Below, in pieces: positions 23,984 to 32,490 of a stretch of DNA of 64,000 nt. The stretch lies in assembly GCA_034667225.1 (NCBI GenBank), contig JAXDKG010000042.1, positions 66,675-130,674 of the forward strand, read 5' to 3'. The notes below the pieces were generated by a model, which had not been told where the DNA came from, did no database searches, and saw only the letters and a program-made list of their open reading frames with translations. The stretch comes from DATMER01 sp034667225 (GTDB taxonomy: Bacteria > Acidobacteriota > Thermoanaerobaculia > Multivoradales > UBA5704). Every line of letters begins with the position of its first letter. Positions within the stretch are counted from its first letter, which is position 1. The position numbers and the translations under genes were made by a program.

Positions 23984-24866
23984 ACCCGAAACTCCGCTCC
24001 GCCTCCTGCAGATACCCCAAGCACTTGTAGATCAGCTTCGAGGCGAGGAAGTCGCTCGCCGGCAGCCCGCCGACCGGCGCCAGCTCGAGCACGTCCATGG
24101 CCACGACCTTCTTCTCCCGGAAGAGATGGCGGAGGAGGCGCAGGGTCGGGTACCAGAGGCCGCCTCCCGGCTCCGGGGTTCCGGTCGCGGGGACGAGCGA
24201 CGGGTCGAAGTAGTCGATGTCGAAGGTGAGGTAGACCTTCTCGGGCAGCCCGGCGAGCAGCTTCGGGAACAGCTCCTCCGCGCGGTCGAGGTCGTGGCCC
24301 CAGATGACGGGCAGCTTCCTCTCCCGGATGAGCTGGGACTCGGGCGTCGAGAGGGAGCGGATACCCACGGCGAGCGTAGGGATGCCCTCGTCCACGAGCC
24401 TCTTCATGACGCTGGCGTGGCTGTAGGGCGTGCCCTCGAACTCCTCGCGCAGGTCGGCGTGGGCGTCGAACTGGACGACTCCAATCTCCCCGTGAACCTC
24501 TTTTGTCGCGCGGACCGGCGCCTGGGTTATGCTGTGCTCGCCTCCCAGGGTCACGAGGAACTTGCCCTTTTCCAGGTGGGTGCGCGCCTCTTCTTGCAGC
24601 TCGGCCATGGCCTCGGCCATGTCGTAGGCCTCGGGCAGGAACGGTGGCAGGGTGGCGATGCCCATCAGGTAGGGCTCGGCGCCCAGCTCCTCGTCGTACA
24701 GTTCCATGCTCTGCGAGGCGCGGATGATCGCGGCCGGCCCGGCCGAGGTCCCCTTGCCATAGGACACCGTCCTTTCGAACGGGACGGGGAGGACGGCCAC
24801 GCGGCTTGTCTCATAGTCGCTGGATTCCGGCTCCAGCAAGCCGAAGTTGGTTGAGAGATAGGGCAT
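23982..24866 (-). CDS. speB: Agmatinase / ureohydrolase family enzyme
   Basis: 294 residues of the arginase fold. The dimanganese ligands are all visible: LGGEHSIT (about residue 108), QFDAHADLREEFEG (about residue 131) with YSHASVMKR, and TFDIDYFDPSLVP (about residue 214). The VPFERTVSYGKGTSAGPAAI N-terminus is typical of agmatinases, which release urea from agmatine to form putrescine. Agmatinase is the best guess, but related guanidino hydrolases cannot be excluded. It is convergent with the lanthipeptide-like gene and divergent from the sirtuin gene. Confidence 0.88.
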   Translation of the reverse strand: MPYLSTNFGLLEPESSDYETSRVAVLPVPFERTVSYGKGTSAGPAAIIRASQSMELYDEELGAEPYLMGIATLPPFLPEAYDMAEAMAELQEEARTHLEKGKFLVTLGGEHSITQAPVRATKEVHGEIGVVQFDAHADLREEFEGTPYSHASVMKRLVDEGIPTLAVGIRSLSTPESQLIRERKLPVIWGHDLDRAEELFPKLLAGLPEKVYLTFDIDYFDPSLVPATGTPEPGGGLWYPTLRLLRHLFREKKVVAMDVLELAPVGGLPASDFLASKLIYKCLGYLQEAERSFG

Positions 24867-24928
24867 GGGTCGGGGTTGTAGCAGGCAGGACCAGGGGTGT
24901 CAATTATGGACGGAGGATGGAGGGAAGG

Positions 24929-25687
24929 ATGGAGCTGGAGATCTCCGACGACCTGTGCGAGCGCTTCCGGACCGCCGGGCGCGTCGTCGTCTTTTCGGGA
25001 GCGGGCGTGTCCCGGGAGAGCGGCCTCGACACGTTCCGCGGTGCCGGCGGACTCTGGGAGAAGATGCGCCCTGAAGAGCTGGCAACTCCCCAGGCGTTCC
25101 GCCGCGAGCCGGCCAAGGTCTGGCAATGGTATGGCTGGCGCTACGACACGGCGACCGCCGCCCAGCCTAATCCCGCTCATCTCGCCCTGGTGGAGTGGGA
25201 GGATCTCTTTCCCGAATTTGTCCTCATCACCCAGAACGTGGACGGACTGCACCGGCGCGCTGGGAGCGCCAACCTCCTCGAGCTTCACGGGACGATCCTC
25301 CAAGCCCGCTGCAATCGTTGTCGACGGATGCGAGACATGGGCGAGGCGCTCGCCGAGTCGCGCGAGGAGCCTCCCGTCTGCTCCTGTGAAGGCAAATTTC
25401 GCCCCGCTGTGGTCTGGTTCGGGGAGAGCCTCGATCCCGCGGTGCTCTCCTCGGGGTACGAAGCGGCCTCGGACTGCGACCTGTTCGTCTCGGTGGGGAC
25501 CTCTTCGACCGTCTATCCCGCGGCCGGGCTGATCGAGGTCGCGCACCGGGCGGGCGCCTGCTTCGTGGAGGTCAACCCCGAGCTGACCCCGTTCTCGCCG
25601 CTGGCCGACTTGCGGATCGCGGCTCCGGCGGGGGAGGCGATCCCCAGGCTTACCGAGGAGATCCGCCGTTGCCGTCCGTCGGCATGA
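24929..25687 (+). CDS. cobB: Sir2-family NAD-dependent protein deacylase
   Basis: 252 residues from the ATG at 24929, preferred over 24917 because GGAGGG sits five bases upstream. Sirtuins remove acyl groups from lysines using NAD. Motifs in order: FSGAGVSRESGLDTFR (NAD site), TQNVDGLHRRAGS with LHGTILQARC, a zinc knuckle with cysteines in QARCNRCRRM and PVCSCEG, RPAVVWFGE, SVGTSSTVYPAA and FVEVNPELTP. The spacing of the second zinc pair (C-S-C) is slightly unusual. The stop overlaps radC by four bases. Confidence 0.93.
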   Translation: MELEISDDLCERFRTAGRVVVFSGAGVSRESGLDTFRGAGGLWEKMRPEELATPQAFRREPAKVWQWYGWRYDTATAAQPNPAHLALVEWEDLFPEFVLITQNVDGLHRRAGSANLLELHGTILQARCNRCRRMRDMGEALAESREEPPVCSCEGKFRPAVVWFGESLDPAVLSSGYEAASDCDLFVSVGTSSTVYPAAGLIEVAHRAGACFVEVNPELTPFSPLADLRIAAPAGEAIPRLTEEIRRCRPSA

Positions 25688-26355
25688 TGCGCGAGCTGCC
25701 GGAGGGCGAACGCCCGCGGGAGCGGCTGCTCAAGCAGGGAGGCGACGCGCTCTCGGATGCGGAGCTGATCGCCGTGCTGTTGCGCACAGGGATGAAGGGC
25801 GTCTCCGTCATGCAGATGGCGACCGAGCTGATCCAGGAGACCGGCGGCCTCTCCGGGCTGGTGGCCCTGACTCAACAGGCGCTCCGGCGCAAAGGGCTCG
25901 GACCCGCCAAGGCCGCGACCCTGCTCGCCACCCTGGAGATCGCCAGCCGCATCGCGCGCGAGCCGCTGCGGGAGCGCAAGCTGCTGACCCGTCCGGCCGA
26001 GGTGGCGCACTACCTCGCGCTGCGCTACTGGTCCCGCGACCAGGAAGTCATGGGCGCCCTCTTCCTCGATTCCCGCAGCCGGCTTTTGAGTGAGAAAGAG
26101 CTGTTCCGGGGCACGCTCGACCGCGCCATCGCCGAGCCGCGGGAGATCCTCAAGGAGGGATTGCTGCGCGGGGCCGCGGGCGTGATCGTGTTCCACACCC
26201 ATCCCAGCGGCGATCCCTCGCCCAGTCTCGAGGACCTGACTTTCACCAAGCGGATGCGCGAGGCCGGGGATCTGGTAGGAGTGCGTTTGCTCGATCACTT
26301 CATCCTGGGCAGTGCGGGCCGGTGGGTTTCCCTGAAGCAGAGAGGTGCGTGCTAG
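25684..26355 (+). CDS. radC: RadC family (JAB/MPN-domain) protein
   Basis: About 223 residues. The start is set at the ATG at 25684, which overlaps the sirtuin stop as ATGA. A helix-hairpin-helix region (RKGLGPAKAATLLATLEIASR) is followed by the JAB metalloprotease-like motif VFHTHPSGDPSPSLEDLTFTKR with its HxH and Asp residues. RadC proteins were once linked to DNA repair but the true role is uncertain; many are associated with mobile or recombination contexts. Length matches the family. Confidence 0.94.
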   Translation: MMRELPEGERPRERLLKQGGDALSDAELIAVLLRTGMKGVSVMQMATELIQETGGLSGLVALTQQALRRKGLGPAKAATLLATLEIASRIAREPLRERKLLTRPAEVAHYLALRYWSRDQEVMGALFLDSRSRLLSEKELFRGTLDRAIAEPREILKEGLLRGAAGVIVFHTHPSGDPSPSLEDLTFTKRMREAGDLVGVRLLDHFILGSAGRWVSLKQRGAC

Positions 26356-26364
26356 CCTAGCTTC

Positions 26365-27597
26365 ATGGCCGATCACTACCATCTGGACTGCTCCAGCGGT
26401 ATCGCCGGAGACATGTTTCTGGGCGCCTGCCTGGACCTTGGCATGCCCCTCGACGTCCTCCACGAAACCGTGGCCCGCTTGCAACTCCCCAACGTATCTG
26501 TCGAGAGCCGCAAGGCCTCGCGAGGAGGATTCGTCGGTACCCGCTTCCGTGTGCTCATGGATGGAAAGCCTCTGGAAGGACCGGACCCCGAGGAGCATCA
26601 CCATCACCACGACGATGATCATCACCACCACCACCACCATGGCCACAGTCGCGACCTCGCGGCGATCCGGGAGCTGATCCAGGCGAGCGACCTCGCCGAA
26701 CCGGTCAAGGAGCGGGCCATCCGTCTCTTCCAGCGGCTTGGCGAGGCGGAGGCCAAGGCCCACGGCATGCCCGTCGATCGTGTCCACTTTCATGAAGTGG
26801 GTGCGGTCGACTCGATCGTGGATCTGGTGGGAGCCGCGGCCGCGGTGGAGTACCTGTCCCCCGGACGGATCACGTGCAGCCAGGTCAATGTCGGGGGCGG
26901 ACGGGTCCGTACGCAGCACGGCGAGCTGCCCGTGCCCGCTCCCGCGACCGCTGAGCTGCTGCGGGGCATCCCCATCTTTGGCGGACCCGGCGGCGAGCTG
27001 ACCACGCCGACGGGCGCTGTCCTCCTTGCCGAGCTGGTGAACGAATACGTGGACTTCCCTTCGATGATCCTGGAGGGTACGGGCTACGGCCTCGGCAAGA
27101 AGGACCTGCCCGACCGGCCCAACGCGGTCCGGCTGCTGCGCGGACGGGGGAGGGAGACCCGGACCGAGATCATGATCGTCGAGTGCGAGGTGGACGACCT
27201 GCCGGGCGAGGGATTCGGCTTCCTGATGGAGCGAGTGCTCGAAGCGGGCGCCCTGGATGTCTACTTCACGCCGGTCCAGATGAAGAAGAACCGGCCCGGG
27301 ACGCTGATCACGATGCTCTGCCGGCGCCATCAGCTCGAGGGGCTCGCCGGGATCCTGCTCATGGAATCCGGCTCGCTCGGATGCCGTTATAGCAGTGCAG
27401 CCCGCTTCGAAGCGGAGCGTGAGATCACGGAGGTGGAAACGGTGTTTGGGAAGGTTCGCGTGAAGCGGGCCAGCCTCAATGGCCGGCCCCTCGCCGCAGC
27501 CCCGGAATTCGAGGACTGCCGGCGTCTCGCGCTCGCCAGCGGGGTGCCGTGGCGCGACATCTACCGCGCTGCGCTCGTGGCCGTAGGCCAGCCCTGA
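26365..27597 (+). CDS. larC: LarC, nickel-pincer cofactor biosynthesis protein
   Basis: 410 residues. LarC inserts nickel in a CTP-dependent step into the pyridinium-dithiocarboxylate cofactor of lactate racemase-type enzymes. The N-terminal LDCSSGIAGDMFLGACLDLG and the HFHEVGAVDSIVDLVGAA motif are typical. A histidine-rich loop at about residues 75-94 (EEHHHHHDDDHHHHHHHGHS) is a likely nickel store. Unlike lactobacilli, where larC1 and larC2 are joined by a frameshift, it is one frame here. larB, larE and larA are not in the window. Confidence 0.93.
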   Translation: MADHYHLDCSSGIAGDMFLGACLDLGMPLDVLHETVARLQLPNVSVESRKASRGGFVGTRFRVLMDGKPLEGPDPEEHHHHHDDDHHHHHHHGHSRDLAAIRELIQASDLAEPVKERAIRLFQRLGEAEAKAHGMPVDRVHFHEVGAVDSIVDLVGAAAAVEYLSPGRITCSQVNVGGGRVRTQHGELPVPAPATAELLRGIPIFGGPGGELTTPTGAVLLAELVNEYVDFPSMILEGTGYGLGKKDLPDRPNAVRLLRGRGRETRTEIMIVECEVDDLPGEGFGFLMERVLEAGALDVYFTPVQMKKNRPGTLITMLCRRHQLEGLAGILLMESGSLGCRYSSAARFEAEREITEVETVFGKVRVKRASLNGRPLAAAPEFEDCRRLALASGVPWRDIYRAALVAVGQP

Positions 27598-27621
27598 AAC
27601 CGCAACGAGAGCGAGACAGAC

Positions 27622-28506
27622 ATGACGAATACCGAGACGGCGGCCCAGGGCCGCCTGGAGCTGGGTCTTGCCGGCGACGGCGCGCTGCGCTGGGCCGCCG
27701 TGGACCTGACCGACGTGGTCAATGAGGCGCGCGACCGGCGCGATCTCGGACCTGTTTCGACCGCGGCGCTCGGCCGCTGCATGGCCGGCGCGGCGCTGCT
27801 GCTCCGGCTTTCGACCAAGACTCCGACCCGCCTGGTCCTGGACGTCCGGGGCGACGGCCCCCTGCGCCAGGTCATGGCCGAGTCGGACGACGAGGGGAAC
27901 CTCCGCGGCATGGTGGGCGAGGCCCGGGTGGACCTGCCGAACAGGCCCGATGGCAAGCTGAACGTGGGCGGCGCGGTGGGGAAGGGCTTCCTCCGTGTGA
28001 TCCGCGAGCACGGGAGCGGCGGCAGCTACAACAGCCAGGTCGAGCTCGTGACCGGCGAGATCGGCGACGACCTCGCCCACTATCTGGAGCAGAGCGAGCA
28101 GACCTCGAGCGCCGTGATGCTCGGAGTGCTCGCCCGGCCGCACGGTGTCGCCGCGGCCGGCGGCATGATCGTCGAAGTGCTTCCCGGAGCCTCGGACGAG
28201 ACCATCTCCCTCCTCCAGGAGAACATCGCGCGGGTGCGAGGCGTGAGCTATCTGATCGACGAGGGGGGCATCCCCAACGTCCTGGATACGGTGCTTTCCG
28301 GGTTCGACCGCGAGGTCAAGGAAGTCCTGCCGCTGCGCTACCGCTGCCGCTGCAGCCGGGAGCGCCTGCTGAGCCATCTGACCCTGCTCTCCGCCGAGGA
28401 CCGCGACTACCTCCGCGAGGAGGACGGCGCCATCGACGCCGACTGCGTGTTCTGCGGCGAGCACTACCGCTTCATGCCGGAAGAGCTACAATCCCCCCGC
28501 CCATGA
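27622..28506 (+). CDS. hslO: Hsp33 redox-regulated chaperone
   Basis: 294 residues. Hsp33 is a cytoplasmic holdase activated by oxidation of a C-terminal zinc site, whose four cysteines are present as CRCS (about residue 241) and CVFC (about residue 276). The N-terminal chaperone core with RLVLDVRGDGPLRQVMAE and YLEQSEQTSSAVMLGV follows the family. The stop overlaps the metG start as ATGA, which places a stress chaperone and a tRNA synthetase under shared expression. Confidence 0.95.
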   Translation: MTNTETAAQGRLELGLAGDGALRWAAVDLTDVVNEARDRRDLGPVSTAALGRCMAGAALLLRLSTKTPTRLVLDVRGDGPLRQVMAESDDEGNLRGMVGEARVDLPNRPDGKLNVGGAVGKGFLRVIREHGSGGSYNSQVELVTGEIGDDLAHYLEQSEQTSSAVMLGVLARPHGVAAAGGMIVEVLPGASDETISLLQENIARVRGVSYLIDEGGIPNVLDTVLSGFDREVKEVLPLRYRCRCSRERLLSHLTLLSAEDRDYLREEDGAIDADCVFCGEHYRFMPEELQSPRP

Positions 28507-30401
28507 GCACTTTCTACGTCACCACCCCGATCTATTACGTGAACGATCTGCCCCACATCGGGCACATCTACACGACCACGGCCTGCGACGTCCTGGCGCG
28601 CTACCGGCGCATGCGGGGCGACGAGGTCTACTTCCTCACCGGCACGGACGAGCACGGCCAGAACATCGAGCGCGCCGCCCTGAAGGAGGGGGTCCCGCCG
28701 ATCGAGCTCGCGGACCGCGTCGTGAAGCGCTACCACGAGCTGCGCGACCGCCTCGGGTTCTCCAACGACGACTTCATCCGCACGACAGAAGAGCGGCACA
28801 GGCGGGGCGTGGAGGAGATCATCCGCCGGATCGACGCCGCGGGCGACTTCTACAAGGCCAAGCACGAGGGTTGGTACTGCTCGCCCTGCGAGACGTTCTA
28901 TACGGAGAAGGAGCTTGGCGAGAACAAGGCCTGCCCCATTCACGGCACGCCAGTGGAGTGGAAGTCCGAGGAGAACCTCTTCTTCCGTCTCTCCAAGTAC
29001 CAGCAGCCTCTCCTCGACTGGTACGACCGGGATCCGAAGAGCGTCCGGCCGGAGACCCGCATGAACGAAGTCCGCTCGTTCGTGGAGTCCGGTCTGCGTG
29101 ACCTGTCGGTCAGCCGGGCCAACGTGGAGTGGGCCATTCCCTTCCCCGGCCATCCCGGCCAGACCGTCTATGTCTGGCTCGACGCCCTGACGAACTACAT
29201 CAGCGCGCTGGGCTTCCCCGACGGCGACCTCTACCGGAAGCTCTGGGAGAACGGGGATGTCCGGATGAACATGATCGGCAAGGACATCCTGCGCCACCAC
29301 GCCGTCTACTGGCCGGCCTTCCTGATGTCCGCGGGGCTCCCCCTGCCGACCACGGTCTGGGCGCACGGCTGGTGGAACCGTGACGGCCGCAAGGTCTCAA
29401 AGTCGGCGGGCAACGTCGTCCGGCCGGACGAGCTGATCGAGCGCTTTGGCGCCGACAGCCTCCGCTACTTCCTGATGCGGGAGATGGTCTTTGGCCAGGA
29501 CGCCTCGTTCTCGGACGAGGGCTTCGTGGAGCGGTACAACTCCGATCTCGCCAACACGCTCGGCAACACGGTGAGCCGCCTGGTCACGCTGTCGCGCAAC
29601 GCGTTCGGAGGCAAGACGCCGCCGGTGCCCTGCGAGGACAACCCCATGATCGAAGCTGCGCGCCGGGTCGTGCCCGAATACCGCGCGGCCATGGACGAGC
29701 TCGCCTTCAGTCGCGCCATCGAAGCCCTCTGGCGCCTGCTTGGCGAAGCGAACCAGTACCTCGTCACCCGCGAGCCGTGGAAGCTGATCAAGACCGAGGG
29801 TCCCACCGAGAAACTCTCCCGGATCCTCTGGAATGGACTGGAGACGGTGCGGATCGTCGCCACGGCGCTGCTGCCGGTCATGCCGCAAGTTGCAGCCCAG
29901 GTGCTCGCCGCGATCGGCATTCAGGAGATCCCCTCGAAGCTGGAGGCGTTGGAGTGGGGCGGGCTGCCGAACAACGCCGATCTGCCAGAGCCGCAGCCGC
30001 TCTTCCCGCGCATCGACAAGGAGGCCTACCTGAAGGAGCACGCTCCCGCTCCGGTGAAGGCCGAGGAGAAGACGAATTTGATCTCGATCGACCAATTCTT
30101 CCAAACCGAGCTGAAGGTCGCGACCGTCACCGCAGCCGAGCGGGTCCCCAAGTCCGAGAAGCTGATCAAGCTGAGTCTGGACGTGGGGGAGGACGGCCCG
30201 CGCACGGTGGTCGCCGGCATCGGCCTCGCGTATCAGCCCGAGGATCTGTTGAACAAGCAGGTCGTAGTGGTCGCGAACCTCCAGCCCGCCAAGCTCATGG
30301 GGGTCGAGTCGCAGGGCATGGTGCTCGCGGCCTCGATCGACGGCAAGCCGGTGCTCCTCCATCCCGGCGTCCAGGTCCCCAACGGCACCCGCGTCAAGTG
30401 A
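28503..30401 (+). CDS. metG: Methionyl-tRNA synthetase
   Basis: 632 residues; charges tRNA-Met. The HIGH motif is PHIGHIYTT near residue 17, the zinc-knuckle region contains CSPCETFYTEKELG and KACPIHG, and the KMSKS loop is KVSKSAGNVV near residue 299. A C-terminal EMAP-like tRNA-binding domain (about residues 525-632, ELKVATVTAAERVPKSEKL) is fused, as in many bacteria. It overlaps hslO at its start and tatD at its end. Confidence 0.97.
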   Translation: MSTFYVTTPIYYVNDLPHIGHIYTTTACDVLARYRRMRGDEVYFLTGTDEHGQNIERAALKEGVPPIELADRVVKRYHELRDRLGFSNDDFIRTTEERHRRGVEEIIRRIDAAGDFYKAKHEGWYCSPCETFYTEKELGENKACPIHGTPVEWKSEENLFFRLSKYQQPLLDWYDRDPKSVRPETRMNEVRSFVESGLRDLSVSRANVEWAIPFPGHPGQTVYVWLDALTNYISALGFPDGDLYRKLWENGDVRMNMIGKDILRHHAVYWPAFLMSAGLPLPTTVWAHGWWNRDGRKVSKSAGNVVRPDELIERFGADSLRYFLMREMVFGQDASFSDEGFVERYNSDLANTLGNTVSRLVTLSRNAFGGKTPPVPCEDNPMIEAARRVVPEYRAAMDELAFSRAIEALWRLLGEANQYLVTREPWKLIKTEGPTEKLSRILWNGLETVRIVATALLPVMPQVAAQVLAAIGIQEIPSKLEALEWGGLPNNADLPEPQPLFPRIDKEAYLKEHAPAPVKAEEKTNLISIDQFFQTELKVATVTAAERVPKSEKLIKLSLDVGEDGPRTVVAGIGLAYQPEDLLNKQVVVVANLQPAKLMGVESQGMVLAASIDGKPVLLHPGVQVPNGTRVK

Positions 30402-31171
30402 GCCTGATCGACTCGCACTGCCATCTGCAGAGCCTCCCCCCCGACGAGCGCGAGCGCGCCTTGGACGACGCGCGCGAACGGGAGGTGCGGGGCTTCCTCG
30501 TCCCGGCCATCCGGCTCGACGATGCGGACGACGTTCTTGCCCTCTGCCATAAGCATCCGGATGTCTGGTGTGCCCTGGGGGTCCACCCTCACGACGCTTC
30601 TTCCTGGCAACCCGGCGACCGAGAGCGGCTGCGGGGGCTGCTGGCTGATCCCAAGGCCGTGGCAGTGGGGGAGTGCGGGCTCGACTTCTTCTACGACCAC
30701 TCGCCCCGCGACGTCCAAACGCGGGTCATGCGCGAGCAGTGGGAGCTGGCCGTCGAGCTGGACCTGCCGGTCGTGGTCCACAACCGCGACAGCAACGAGG
30801 AGATGCTCGCAGTCGCCCGGGAGTTCCCGGATCTGAAGGCTGATTTTCACTCCTTCGCTGGGGGGCTCGGCATGGCCCGCGAGCTGATCGACCGCGGTCA
30901 TTACCTGGGGCTCTCGGGAATGATCACCTTCCCCAAGGCGGACAACGTCCGCGAGGTGATCCCTATCCTTCCTCCGGACCGCTGCCTCGTGGAGACGGAC
31001 ACTCCCTACCTCGCCCCTCTTCCCTACAGGGGCAAGCCCAACCGTCCCGCCTACGTCGTGGAGATCGCGTCGCGGCTCGCTCAGGAGACGGGAGAGACGG
31101 TCGAGCAGGTGTGGCAGCGGACGGGGGAAAATTTCTTCCGGCTGTTCTCGAAGGCTGCTTTGCGCCTTTGA
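30398..31171 (+). CDS. tatD: TatD-family metal-dependent DNase
   Basis: 257 residues from a GTG at 30398 that overlaps the metG stop as GTGA; the frame is open further upstream inside metG, but family homology starts at SLIDSHCHL. The metal ligands of the TIM-barrel amidohydrolase are visible: DSHCHL, GECGLDF, VVHNRDSNEEM, FHSFAGG and ETDTPYLAP. TatD proteins have 3'-5' exonuclease activity. It is commonly linked to metG. The 494-bp gap downstream holds a 20-bp tandem array. Confidence 0.95.
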   Translation: MSLIDSHCHLQSLPPDERERALDDAREREVRGFLVPAIRLDDADDVLALCHKHPDVWCALGVHPHDASSWQPGDRERLRGLLADPKAVAVGECGLDFFYDHSPRDVQTRVMREQWELAVELDLPVVVHNRDSNEEMLAVAREFPDLKADFHSFAGGLGMARELIDRGHYLGLSGMITFPKADNVREVIPILPPDRCLVETDTPYLAPLPYRGKPNRPAYVVEIASRLAQETGETVEQVWQRTGENFFRLFSKAALRL

Positions 31172-31220
31172 CAGGAGTAGTAGAGTCGGATCATGGACGA
31201 ATCGAGGCTCCTCATCGGGA

Positions 31221-31650
31221 ACGGGGCCAAACTTTTTGGAACGGGCCAAAATCCTTTTGGACGGCTTCAAGCTTCTCGGATCCGCCCAGAATCTTTTTCG
31301 ACGGCTGGAAGCTTCTTGGATCCGCCCTAAAACTTTTCCGGGCGCCGCGAAGCTCCTTAGATCCGATCCAAGACTCTTAAGATCCGTCCCAAACTTTTTA
31401 GCTCCGCCCGAAGATTCTTGGGTCCGATCCAAAAAGCTCAGGACGGTCGCCGAGTCCTTCGGCCCCGTCCAAAAACTTTTCGGGCCGTCCCTGGCTTCTT
31501 CGACTCGTCCAAAAATCCTTGGAGCCGATCCAAGAAGTTTCGGACGGTCCCCGAGCTTCCTTTAGCCGTCCAAAAAGTTTCCAGGCCGAACCAAGACTTT
31601 TCGAGCCGTCCAAGAAAGATCGGAGCTGTCCGGCCACCCTTCGGACGGCC
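31221..31650. repeat. Intergenic 20-bp tandem array, CCRNCC plus A/T tracts
   Basis: About 21 diverged units fill the gap between the convergent tatD and Nif3 genes. Starts at 31221, 31241, 31261, 31281, 31301, 31321 and 31341 are exactly 20 bp apart; later units stay at 20 bp with a few steps of 19, 21 or 22. A typical unit is a CCGTCC-like block, an A-tract, then CTTTTCGG or similar, for example GTCCAAAAACTTTTCGG near 31468. Because 20 is not a multiple of three and slips occur, no reading frame can be maintained. The first 49 bp after tatD show nothing clear. Confidence 0.9.
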
Positions 31651-31665
31651 CTCGACCCTACCCAC

Positions 31666-32424
31666 TCAAACCGGATTCGGCACGTCGATGAACTCGGCTT
31701 CCAGGCCGAACTTTTCCCGCAGGTGCTCGCCCAGCGCCTTGATACCCAGGCGCTCGGTCGCGTAGTGGCCAGCGGCGAGGTAGTGCACCTTCGCCTCGCG
31801 GGCCACGTTCATCACCCACTCGCTCACCTCGCCGGTGATGTAGGCGTCGAGCCCTTCTCCAATTGCTATCTGGAACTCCCGCTGGGCGCCGCCGCTCACG
31901 ATGCCGAGCGTGCGCACCGGATCGGGCCCGTCCGGGAATGCGAGCGGTTTCTGTTGATAGACCCTCTCACAGCGTGAGACGAGCTCGGCGGCGGGGATCG
32001 GGTCCGGGAATCTTCCCTTGAAGCCGACCGGCAGACCTTCGTGTATGGCGAAAGGCTCCAAGTCGATGAGTCCGAAGTCGCGGCAGGCCAGGGCGTTGTT
32101 GCCCAGCTCGGGATGGCGGTCCAGGGGGAGGTGGTAGGCGAGGAGGCTCATCTCGCCGCGGATCAGCTCCGCGACCCGGCGGAACTGATAGCCGGTGAGG
32201 ACTCGCGGCATTCCCTCCCAGAAGAGCCCGTGATGGACTAGAACCGCATCCGCCCCGGCCTCGCGAGCCTTTACGAACAGCTCGTGGCAGGCGGAGACGC
32301 CCGTGACGATCTTGCGGATCTCGTCCTTGCCCTCGACTTGCAGGCCGTTCGGACCGTAGTCGCGGCCGTTGGCGGCGTCCAGGTACTCATCCAGGTAGGC
32401 GACGAGGTCGTTGCGGCCGATCAT
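31666..32424 (-). CDS. Nif3-like dinuclear metal-centre protein (GTP cyclohydrolase I type 2 family)
   Basis: 252 residues. Metal-binding motifs include VLVHHGLFW (about residue 61), AYHLPLDRH (about residue 97) and the C-terminal HYLAAGHYATERLGIKAL (about residue 213). The protein family forms toroidal hexamers with a dinuclear metal site; the biological reaction is unknown, despite a common annotation as GTP cyclohydrolase. It is separated from the pnp terminator by 18 bp and ends 16 bp from the intergenic array. Confidence 0.92.
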   Translation of the reverse strand: MIGRNDLVAYLDEYLDAANGRDYGPNGLQVEGKDEIRKIVTGVSACHELFVKAREAGADAVLVHHGLFWEGMPRVLTGYQFRRVAELIRGEMSLLAYHLPLDRHPELGNNALACRDFGLIDLEPFAIHEGLPVGFKGRFPDPIPAAELVSRCERVYQQKPLAFPDGPDPVRTLGIVSGGAQREFQIAIGEGLDAYITGEVSEWVMNVAREAKVHYLAAGHYATERLGIKALGEHLREKFGLEAEFIDVPNPV

Positions 32425-32441
32425 GGCAGGGAGTCTAAATG

Positions 32442-32469
32442 AAAAGGGCGGCCCCGGAGGACCGCCCTT
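32442..32469 (-). terminator. Intrinsic terminator of the rimP-pnp operon
   Basis: On the minus strand an 8-bp stem AAGGGCGG/CCGCCCTT with a 10-base loop is followed by TTTTCATTT. It lies 22 bp after the pnp stop and before the Nif3 start, so it most likely ends the long translation operon. Confidence 0.85.
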
Positions 32470-32490
32470 GGATACGGCAGGAAGAGGGGT

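Noticed and set aside
26595..26646. Histidine run as an artificial affinity tag
   Set aside because: It lies inside a complete larC frame, at the site where natural LarC proteins carry His-rich loops.
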